A stretch of DNA of 5,839 nt from NCBI GenBank assembly GCA_964604825.1, contig CAZSAL010000083.1:1-5839 (forward strand), written 5' to 3'. Under the pieces are notes generated by a model. That model did not search any database, was not told where the DNA came from, and was given only the letters and a program-made list of their open reading frames with translations. A program made the translations under genes and the position numbers. Origin of the DNA: CAZSAL01 sp964604825 (GTDB lineage: Bacteria > Elusimicrobiota > Elusimicrobia > 2-01-FULL-59-12). Positions 1 through 5,304 of this stretch are shown here, piece by piece; the stretch's first letter is position 1; every line of letters begins with the position of its first letter.

Positions 1-1104
1 AACCGACATGACGGCCATCGCCGACAAGGCCACCAGGATCAGGGCAACCACGCCGCGCAGGCTGGAGGCGGCGTGGAGTATCCGCAGGCCTTGTCCGGCG
101 TCAGCATCAGAGCGGCGAACGTCGTGGAAGAGCGGAAGGGGGCCATCCCACCGCCCGAAAGCTCTCAGAATGGCCAAAATGGCCTTCTCCACCATCAATA
201 GCATCACCAAGGCGAAAACGAATATCAGGACGCCGGAAAGATCATGGAACCAGCCCGTTGCCGCTTGAACGGAGGCGAATGTGGCCACGGTGATGAGCAG
301 CCATATCCGCAGGCAATTGCTGACGATGGCGACCGGTACCACAGAGGCGAACAGCAGCAGGCGCCACCATCCCCTCAGGCGGCTGACGAAGGGATAAAGG
401 GCGCCGAAAGACAGCAGCGTGATAAGCGATCTCAGCCCGCTGCAGGCGCTCCCGACCACCATTTCCTTGCCGTCAGGCAGCAGCAGAGTGCTGCCGGTTC
501 GCTCGGCGAGCATCCCGGAATGATTCGCGAGCCAAACTCCGACATCTGCCGCAAGAAGCTTTAGCTTGAAGTTCAATTGGGCGATGACCATCGGCGGCAC
601 CGGCATCATCGCCAACAAGAACAGGATCGGAAACCAAAGCCGCGCGAGGGCAGGGAATCCCCAGAATGTGACGACGAGGGCGGCGATGACACCCACGAAG
701 GCAAAGCCCTGCACGAATTGAACGTGGAGTGTGGCCGATAGCACATCCAGACCCAGACAGGCAGCCAGAAGAATACAACCCAAGATCGGTCGTGGGCGAA
801 TCCGTATGCTCGTGTGCCGGATGAGCAGCAGGGCGATGATCCCGGCAACCACCGGCACCAATGGAGCATGCGTATAGTAGCTCTCACCCTGCACGAGGCG
901 GTCGTAGAGCCCCAGGTTTGCCCGATCCCATGCGGGGAACCAGTGGTATCGCCACATCGCGACGAACGCGTTGCCGAAAACGCACACTATCCCGGCGGCC
1001 AGGCCAAGCCACATCACGGCGGCAAACCAAGGCCGGCCGGCGGGCCCAAGCGTGGGCGATACCTTAATCGGGATGCTTGCTTGGATTTGAGTGTCGGTCA
1101 ACAT
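1..1104 (-). CDS. Exosortase (transpeptidase-like membrane protease), 3' end outside window
   Basis: A continuous reading frame of 368 codons starts at ATG 1104 and is still open at base 1. It was read directly from the reverse complement. The protein is polytopic, with hydrophobic segments from about residue 27 to 312. It carries the exosortase/archaeosortase catalytic triad: Cys221 in SACSGLRS, Arg266 in SNCLRIW, and His287 in FHDLSG. The N-terminal SYYTHAPLVP (75-84) also matches the family. In this family the enzyme cleaves and probably re-anchors proteins with a C-terminal PEP-CTERM-like signal at the inner membrane, and its gene usually sits in an exopolysaccharide locus, as here. The usual core of about 280-310 residues ends near 312. 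A polar linker and another hydrophobic segment (350-368) follow, so a fused domain may continue outside the window. The frame has a stop 13 codons upstream of the ATG. TTG at 1101 is an alternative start. The exosortase subtype was not determined. Confidence 0.93.
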   Translation of the reverse strand, partial: MLTDTQIQASIPIKVSPTLGPAGRPWFAAVMWLGLAAGIVCVFGNAFVAMWRYHWFPAWDRANLGLYDRLVQGESYYTHAPLVPVVAGIIALLLIRHTSIRIRPRPILGCILLAACLGLDVLSATLHVQFVQGFAFVGVIAALVVTFWGFPALARLWFPILFLLAMMPVPPMVIAQLNFKLKLLAADVGVWLANHSGMLAERTGSTLLLPDGKEMVVGSACSGLRSLITLLSFGALYPFVSRLRGWWRLLLFASVVPVAIVSNCLRIWLLITVATFASVQAATGWFHDLSGVLIFVFALVMLLMVEKAILAILRAFGRWDGPLPLFHDVRRSDADAGQGLRILHAASSLRGVVALILVALSAMAVMSV

Positions 1105-1106
1105 AT

Positions 1107-1112
1107 CCTCCC
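1107..1112 (-). promoter_or_regulatory. Shine-Dalgarno sequence of the exosortase gene
   Basis: The minus strand reads GGGAGG here. Only 2 bases separate it from the ATG at 1104, which is too close for normal initiation, but 5 bases separate it from the in-frame TTG at 1101. The real start may therefore be TTG 1101, giving a protein one residue shorter. No other ATG, GTG or TTG lies between the upstream in-frame stop and this site. Confidence 0.6.
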
Positions 1113-1131
1113 ACCTGCCCGCGGCAACGAT

Positions 1132-1147
1132 GTGAACGCTCGTTCAC
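1132..1147. promoter_or_regulatory. Perfect palindrome, candidate operator upstream of the exosortase gene
   Basis: The sequence GTGAACG-CT-CGTTCAC has two perfect 7-base arms around a 2-base spacer. It lies in the 104-base gap between the hydrolase stop (1209) and the exosortase start (1104), 27 bases before the ATG. The size and symmetry (about 16 bases, GAACG/CGTTC half-sites) resemble operators bound by homodimeric TetR-family repressors. That identification is inference: no regulator gene is in the window. No clear -10/-35 pair was recognised beside it. A 16-base stem with a 2-base loop is a poor RNA hairpin, which favours a DNA-binding role. Confidence 0.5.
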
Positions 1148-1208
1148 TGCACGGCATAGTTCCACTAATCATGCCCGGCCCCATAGACGACCGCTCCACT
1201 TGTGGCGA

Positions 1209-1829
1209 TCATATCCTTCGCGTCCTTACCTCTGGGATGGGGCTGACGCAGGTATTCCGTGAAGGACTGCGGATCTGGCAGTTGCGATAGGCCAGGGCTT
1301 GTTTCACCAAAAGTACCACCGTCAGAGGTATCCAGACGACGATGATCTCGCTCACCAGGCAGGCCAGGATGGGAAACTGTCGTGGCCCTAGCGGGAATAG
1401 CGGCACGAGCGCACGAATCGGCTGCCAGCCTAACATGTACCGGGTCTGGTCGAACGGCGCCAAGAGCATCAGTCCTGATCCGCCGCCCGTAAGCAGGTCA
1501 AGCAGGATGTGCGACAAGCCGAGGCACGTGAAGACGCCAAACATCCCCAGCGTGTAGATGGCACGACGGCCGCGTAACTGCGGCCTTCGCCAGCACCACG
1601 CCAACGCAGCCAGCAGACCGATGACGCCCGCTGCCGGTATCGAATGCGTCAGCCCATGGTGGCTCCACAGCGGCCCCCAGCCATCAAAGACCTTCTCGAC
1701 AACAACATCAACGTCAGGAGCTAAGGCGCAGATGCATCCCAGCACCCAGACTCGCCAGGAAAGCTTCTTCCAAGCGACTATTCGGATGCCTGCAACGGCT
1801 GTGAAGGCGTGTGTTAGGGGGGTGGGCAG
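1209..1829 (-). CDS. YdjM/DUF457-type membrane-bound metal-dependent hydrolase, probable CTG start
   Basis: With a CTG start at 1829 the protein is 206 residues and begins MPTPLTHAF. It carries the motif set of the YdjM (LexA-regulated, inner-membrane-associated putative hydrolase) family: His7 in LTHAF, APDVD (37-41), SHHGLTHS (56-63), and LSHILLD (105-111) followed by PFD. These His and Asp residues are the likely metal ligands, and several hydrophobic segments lie between them. The family has no firmly established substrate. The first conventional start in frame is GTG 1745, which would remove residues 1-28 including His7. No ATG, GTG or TTG exists in frame between it and an upstream stop inside the epimerase gene. 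The gene begins 44 bases after the epimerase stop and is probably cotranscribed with it. The basic C-terminal tail (about 180-206) shows no motif. A role in surface-glycan or lipid-carrier chemistry is only suggested by context. Confidence 0.85.
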   Translation of the reverse strand: MPTPLTHAFTAVAGIRIVAWKKLSWRVWVLGCICALAPDVDVVVEKVFDGWGPLWSHHGLTHSIPAAGVIGLLAALAWCWRRPQLRGRRAIYTLGMFGVFTCLGLSHILLDLLTGGGSGLMLLAPFDQTRYMLGWQPIRALVPLFPLGPRQFPILACLVSEIIVVWIPLTVVLLVKQALAYRNCQIRSPSRNTCVSPIPEVRTRRI

Positions 1830-1836
1830 ATCACTG

Positions 1837-1841
1837 TCCTC
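1837..1841 (-). promoter_or_regulatory. Shine-Dalgarno sequence supporting the CTG start of the hydrolase
   Basis: The minus strand reads GAGGA here, 7 bases before CTG at 1829-1827, which is ideal spacing. A GTG at 1834-1832 is also nearby but lies in another frame and reaches a TAA after six codons, in the C-rich stretch. This site plus the conserved N-terminus decides the start in favour of CTG, unless a base has been lost from the C run. Confidence 0.55.
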
Positions 1842-1873
1842 GTGAATAACCCGTCTTAGCGGCCGATCTCCGT

Positions 1874-2917
1874 CTACGCCGAGGGGCTTTGCCCTGCGCT
1901 GGCTGACGCCGGGTTCCTCACCGAGACCATGGTGTGGCCGGCACCATGTTTGGCCACGTACTGGTCATATATCCACGCGTACGTCTTCTCCATCCCGTCT
2001 CGCAGTCGAATGCTCGGCGCCCAGCCCAGCAGCCGCTGAATCAGCGTGTTGTCGCTGTTGCGGCCATTGACGCCTTTGGGGGCCTTGAGATTGTGCGTCC
2101 GATGAAGCTTGATGCCGGCGATATCCTCGACCATGTCCACCAGGTTATTGATCGTCGTCAGTTCGCTGGAGCCCAGGTTGAGCGGCTCGTCGATCTTGCT
2201 GTGCGTGATGAGATCGATGCCCTTGAGGCAATCGTCGATGAACGTGAAGCTTCGGGTCTGCAGCCCATCGCCCCAGATCTCGATCTCCTTCTTGCCGGCC
2301 AACTTGGCTTCGATGACCTTGCGACAGATTGCCGCCGGGGCCTTTTCGCGGCCGCCGTCCCACGTGCCGTGTGGGCCGTATACGTTGTGGAACCGGGCCA
2401 TCCGAGTGGTCAGGCCGAAATCCTCGCGGAAGTGCCGGCACATGCGCTCGGTGAAGAGCTTCTCCCAGCCATAGCCGTCCTCTGGCATGCCGGGATATGC
2501 GTCCTCTTCCTTCAGCGGCACGACATCCTCGCACTTTTGTTTGTCGGCGTTGTAGACGCAGGCTGACGAGGCGTAGAAAAACCGCTTGACGCCGCAGTCC
2601 TTGGCCGCCACCAGCATGTGCGTGCTGATCAGCACGGTCAGCATGCACAGGGCCTTGTTGTTCTCGATGAACCCCATGCCGCCCATGTCGGCCGCGAGGT
2701 TGTATACCTCCGTCGCCCCGACGCACGCCCTGTAGCAATTGGCCTTGTCGCTCAAGTCCAACTGGAGGTTCTCCACGTCGGGGAAGCACTGATACCACTC
2801 GCCCAGCGGTTTGATGTCCACCGCCCGAAGGCGCCTATGCCCCTTGCGCCGAAGGTCAGCGATCAAGTGCCCGCCAATAAACCCACCGGCTCCGCCAACG
2901 ATAATCAGATCATTCAT
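1874..2917 (-). CDS. gme: GDP-mannose 3,5-epimerase (extended SDR family)
   Basis: The protein is 347 residues from ATG 2917, an extended short-chain dehydrogenase/reductase. The NAD-binding GxxGxxG is at 9-15. NLAADMGGMGFI (73-84) is a hallmark of GDP-mannose 3,5-epimerase. Cys120 (SSACVY), Tyr149 and Lys153 (YGWEK), and Lys192 (GGREKAPAA) match the catalytic Cys145, Tyr174, Lys178 and Lys217 I recall for the Arabidopsis enzyme, all with the same offset of 25. RFHNVYGPHGTW (175-186), WGDGLQTRSFTFIDD and GRNSDN are also shared. The enzyme converts GDP-mannose to GDP-L-galactose and GDP-L-gulose in the cytoplasm, here presumably to supply the neighbouring glycosyltransferases. A tail of about 20 Ala/Ser-rich residues extends past the fold. 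ATG 2917 is preceded by AAAGG at 7 bases. A GTG at 2941, overlapping the ligase stop, would add 8 residues and also has a good ribosome-binding site. Confidence 0.93.
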   Translation of the reverse strand: MNDLIIVGGAGGFIGGHLIADLRRKGHRRLRAVDIKPLGEWYQCFPDVENLQLDLSDKANCYRACVGATEVYNLAADMGGMGFIENNKALCMLTVLISTHMLVAAKDCGVKRFFYASSACVYNADKQKCEDVVPLKEEDAYPGMPEDGYGWEKLFTERMCRHFREDFGLTTRMARFHNVYGPHGTWDGGREKAPAAICRKVIEAKLAGKKEIEIWGDGLQTRSFTFIDDCLKGIDLITHSKIDEPLNLGSSELTTINNLVDMVEDIAGIKLHRTHNLKAPKGVNGRNSDNTLIQRLLGWAPSIRLRDGMEKTYAWIYDQYVAKHGAGHTMVSVRNPASASAGQSPSA

Positions 2918-2963
2918 GTTTGCACCTTTATCCTCTTTCACGTTTCCACCTTGATCCTTTCAC
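2918..2963 (-). repeat. Imperfect tandem duplication containing two translation-initiation signals
   Basis: On the minus strand a 22-base unit (2963-2942) is followed directly by a 24-base copy (2941-2918). They differ by two substitutions and a 2-base insertion. Each begins with GTGAAAG, contains AAGGTG, and ends with AAAC placed just before an initiation-type codon (GTG 2941 after the first copy, ATG 2917 after the second). The first copy encodes the last residues of the ligase, and the second bridges to the epimerase start. The junction therefore offers two alternative in-frame starts for the epimerase, each with AAGG about 7 bases upstream. Confidence 0.8.
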
Positions 2964-4296
2964 GTAGTTGTTTGAAATGCATGGCGGCCGTTCGCTGCGG
3001 CTGACGATCGCCCAGCCCGCCACTCGTCCCTTCCATCAATCCGCCGGGTGAATTCCGAAGCTCGCGGTCGAGGATTTCCAGATACATCATCACCGGCACC
3101 ATCACCAGGAGATCCACCGAGAAGCTGGCCGTCGTCGTCTCGGGAATACTGCGAACCGTAAAGAACGTGAGGATCGCCCCGCACTGTATCAGCAGCATCC
3201 TGTGCAGCGGCGGCAGCGATTCGCGACGCTTGAGACACCGCACGAACATGATCCACGCCACCACCCACGAGGCCGTGTAAGGTATCAGCCCGATCAGCCC
3301 CGCCGACAGCAGCGCCTGCATGAACGCGTTGTGTACGTGCTCGCCAATGATCATTCGGTCCGCCCAGTGCCCGGCCCCGATCACCGGTGACTCCTTGAAC
3401 GCCTCCCACCCCTCCGCCCACGCCCGCGTCCTGCCGGTCATGCTCACCATGCCCGCGTCGTCCTCGCCGCGATGCAGGTATTCCGACACGGTAGCTGGCA
3501 GCGTGTTGTCAGCCAATACTGCTACGCCGACCAGGACAATGATAAGCACGATCACCTTGGTCCGCGCCCGGTGCAGCAGGATTACTGCCGCCAACGCCGC
3601 CACATAACCAAAGAGCCCGCCTCGCGACTGCATCGCAATAATGATGAACGTGAACCCAGCCCATGGCGCCAGCCATAAGAAACGGAGCTTCGACTTGCCG
3701 AACCACAGCATGCTAAAAGCTATCGTCGCCGGCACCGCCGAAAATCGCGTCACGCCCGATGATCGCGACATCCCCATGCCACCCACGTCGGCCCCTTTGT
3801 GGAAGGAATTGTAGCCCGCAAGCTGTCCTTGATCATTGACAAGATCATCTTTGACGAACGCTGCAATGATCAAGGCAACTGCAGCCGCGACGCACCAGGT
3901 GAGAATCACGACCGTAGCAGCACTGCTGAGGCGGCGCTCCTTGAGCATCTCCGCCCCCGCCAGAATACAGGCCAAAAACGTTACCGCCCAATAAAGCGAC
4001 GTCACAGGGTTGGGCGAAAGCACCGCCGCCGCCGCCGCGACTATGCCATAGATGGCCAACAGCCGAGCCGGGCCGCACCAACTTGCGGCGTCGGTGCCTC
4101 GCCGTGATACCGTCAGAACAAGGCCCACCGGCAGAACCAGCAACGGCAACGCCGCCCGGACCGCATGGACCATGCCCATCGCCCCCTCGGGATTGCTCAT
4201 GTTCCACGGTCCCGCGTTGATGTTCGTCCACATCAACACGACCAACACCATAGCTACGATTGGCCACGGCTTCAGGTCGGCGAACTTCTCTGCCAT
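2938..4296 (-). CDS. O-antigen ligase/polymerase family (Wzy_C) membrane protein
   Basis: This 452-residue protein has about ten or more hydrophobic segments spread over residues 11 to about 407 and a cytoplasmic-looking polar tail of about 45 residues. The Wzy_C signature is clear: QSRGGLFGY (223-231) at a transmembrane boundary, then a long soluble loop with TGRTRAW (287-293), SPVIGAGH (303-310) and HVHNAFMQALLSAGLIG (320-336), where His322-Asn323 is the usual conserved pair. Members polymerise undecaprenyl-linked glycan units, or transfer finished glycans to lipid A or to protein at the periplasmic face; sequence alone does not separate these. ATG 4296 was chosen because AAAGGG lies 8 bases upstream. 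GTG 4305, three codons earlier, would abut that site. The gene follows the family 2 glycosyltransferase by 75 bases and its stop overlaps the alternative GTG start of the epimerase. A low-complexity Ala run (87-91) comes from GCC/GCG repeats. Confidence 0.9.
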   Translation of the reverse strand: MAEKFADLKPWPIVAMVLVVLMWTNINAGPWNMSNPEGAMGMVHAVRAALPLLVLPVGLVLTVSRRGTDAASWCGPARLLAIYGIVAAAAAVLSPNPVTSLYWAVTFLACILAGAEMLKERRLSSAATVVILTWCVAAAVALIIAAFVKDDLVNDQGQLAGYNSFHKGADVGGMGMSRSSGVTRFSAVPATIAFSMLWFGKSKLRFLWLAPWAGFTFIIIAMQSRGGLFGYVAALAAVILLHRARTKVIVLIIVLVGVAVLADNTLPATVSEYLHRGEDDAGMVSMTGRTRAWAEGWEAFKESPVIGAGHWADRMIIGEHVHNAFMQALLSAGLIGLIPYTASWVVAWIMFVRCLKRRESLPPLHRMLLIQCGAILTFFTVRSIPETTTASFSVDLLVMVPVMMYLEILDRELRNSPGGLMEGTSGGLGDRQPQRTAAMHFKQLRERIKVET

Positions 4297-4304
4297 TGAT
4301 CGCA

Positions 4305-4310
4305 CCCTTT
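4305..4310 (-). promoter_or_regulatory. Shine-Dalgarno sequence of the ligase gene
   Basis: The minus strand reads AAAGGG here, 8 bases before ATG 4296. It overlaps the first base of the in-frame GTG at 4305, so that GTG cannot use it. This decides the start at 4296. Confidence 0.6.
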
Positions 4311-4314
4311 GGGC

Positions 4315-4334
4315 GGCGGTGCTTAAGGCCCGCC
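4315..4334. other. GC-rich inverted repeat just before the ligase ribosome-binding site
   Basis: The arms GGCGG (4315-4319) and CCGCC (4330-4334) flank a 10-base loop in which GC and GC can also pair. In the minus-strand transcript the hairpin ends 4 bases before the AAAGGG ribosome-binding site of the ligase. There is no T tract, so it is not a typical terminator. It could slow processing or translation between the two genes, but in a GC-rich sequence it may be chance. Confidence 0.3.
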
Positions 4335-4341
4335 AAGAAAT

Positions 4342-4362
4342 GGCACCGAATGCGGCACCGAA
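4342..4362. repeat. Short direct repeat in the gap between the glycosyltransferase and ligase genes
   Basis: GGCACCGAA occurs at 4342-4350 and again at 4354-4362, a 12-base period in non-coding DNA. It is a perfect 9-base match, so it is probably a small slippage duplication. No function is evident. Confidence 0.45.
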
Positions 4363-4371
4363 CAGTCCTCG

Positions 4372-5286
4372 CTACGCCAGGCGACCCAAGAGGCGGTACG
4401 CCACAGCCGACGGACGGCACGCCGCAGCAAGCGCCAGACCCCAGCACCCTCTGACACCCCTCCCCAACGCTAAATCGATAACAGCCCGGCGGTAACGAAC
4501 AGTACCAGCATCCTCAAGACGGTCCATTGTCCGTGGCCACCAACCCCTTTGTCGCCACTGAACGGAAAACGCCCCCATCTCAGGCTCGGACAACCCGATC
4601 GAGCGCCGCTTGGCGCACTCGATTGCATAGGCATACCCGCGGCGCATGTCCGCCAACCGCGTCACGCTGGCTGACCCCATGTGGAGCCTGTAGCCGAGCA
4701 GGACGTCGGGCAGGTTGGCTGCAAGACCCACATCGCACATCCGCAGACAGAAATCGAGATCCTCCCCTGATCCAGCGAGGCGATATCCCCCCATGGCCTT
4801 GACGGCCTCCGCCCGCAGCATAAGCGAGGGGTGGGTCAGACTCGACCGCCCGCGTAGCAGCGCCCGCCTGATATCTTCATGTCGGAGCAATGGCGGCGGC
4901 GCCTTACACGTTCTATCCCCCACAAGAAAACGCACGCCAGTCCCTAGCACTACCAATTTAGGATTGGCCTCCATGGCTTCTCGCTGCCTGGCAAGTCGAT
5001 CAGTATCCATAACATCGTCCGCGTCCATCCGCGCGATGTACTTAGTGTGGCACATGGATATCCCGCAGTTAGCCGCGAAGCCCTGGCCTTGATTCCGCTG
5101 GTGTACCACCGTGACGCGATCATCCCGCAACCTGTCAAGCCATTCGCCCGACCCGTCCGCAGACCCGTCGTCGATAATAACGAAACGTAGGTCAGACAGA
5201 GTCTGATGCAGTACGCTAGAGACTGATTCAATCAGATGAGGCATCGCGTTGCACACAGGCATGACGACGGTTACATCAGCTTCCAT
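4372..5286 (-). CDS. Glycosyltransferase family 2 (GT-A fold)
   Basis: The protein is 304 residues from ATG 5286. The N-terminal GT-A domain reads VTVVMPVCNAMPHL (5-18), then FVIIDDGSADGS (35-46) with the nucleotide-binding Asp39-Asp40. The metal-binding DXD is RMDADD with Asp88 and Asp90. The acceptor-side region has THPSLMLR (151-158) and SGEDLDF (173-179), where Glu175-Asp176 is the likely catalytic-base region. No transmembrane segment is clear, so it probably works at the cytoplasmic face of the inner membrane, adding a sugar to a lipid-linked glycan. The donor sugar cannot be told from sequence; the nearby epimerase makes a GDP-L-sugar one possibility. It starts 18 bases after the upstream family 4 glycosyltransferase, with only a weak purine stretch (GAGAG) as ribosome-binding site, which suggests translational coupling. 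The C-terminal 100 residues are Arg/Trp-rich and not diagnostic. Confidence 0.93.
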   Translation of the reverse strand: MEADVTVVMPVCNAMPHLIESVSSVLHQTLSDLRFVIIDDGSADGSGEWLDRLRDDRVTVVHQRNQGQGFAANCGISMCHTKYIARMDADDVMDTDRLARQREAMEANPKLVVLGTGVRFLVGDRTCKAPPPLLRHEDIRRALLRGRSSLTHPSLMLRAEAVKAMGGYRLAGSGEDLDFCLRMCDVGLAANLPDVLLGYRLHMGSASVTRLADMRRGYAYAIECAKRRSIGLSEPEMGAFSVQWRQRGWWPRTMDRLEDAGTVRYRRAVIDLALGRGVRGCWGLALAAACRPSAVAYRLLGRLA

Positions 5287-5304
5287 TTGTATTATCTCTC
5301 TGCG

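Noticed and set aside
473..887. Two minus-strand open frames of 101 and 93 codons
   Set aside because: Both lie inside the exosortase gene in other frames. The exosortase frame carries the Cys/Arg/His triad, so these are shadows.
1148..1185. Possible terminator after the hydrolase (GGCAT/ATGCC pairing)
   Set aside because: The stem is only about 5 bases with a long loop and no T tract on the minus strand.
814..1290. Plus-strand open frame of 158 codons
   Set aside because: It runs opposite the exosortase and the end of the hydrolase, both supported by motifs. Its translation is low in hydrophobic structure and unlike any family I know.
1209..1745. Hydrolase taken as starting at GTG 1745
   Set aside because: This start would remove the conserved PTPLTHAF segment and its metal-ligand His. 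Codons upstream clearly continue the family N-terminus and a better ribosome-binding site precedes CTG 1829.
1811..1841. Frameshift in the C-rich run at the hydrolase 5' end, with GTG 1834 as the true start
   Set aside because: A one-base insertion would be needed. The unaltered sequence already gives a good start and N-terminus with CTG, so I kept it only as an alternative.
1934..2566. Plus-strand open frame of 210 codons
   Set aside because: It is antisense to the epimerase, which has strong catalytic and family motifs. The plus-strand translation shows no recognisable domain and is typical of a GC-rich shadow frame.
2145..2798. Minus-strand open frame of 217 codons inside the epimerase
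   Set aside because: Same strand but shifted frame; the peptide is Arg/Gly/His-rich without motifs, while the real frame is a clear epimerase.
4610..4628. Sigma-54-like promoter (TTGG...TTGCAT) considered because exosortase systems can use sigma-54 regulation
   Set aside because: The spacing between the GG and GC elements is 11 rather than 10, it points along the plus strand, and it lies inside the family 2 glycosyltransferase gene.
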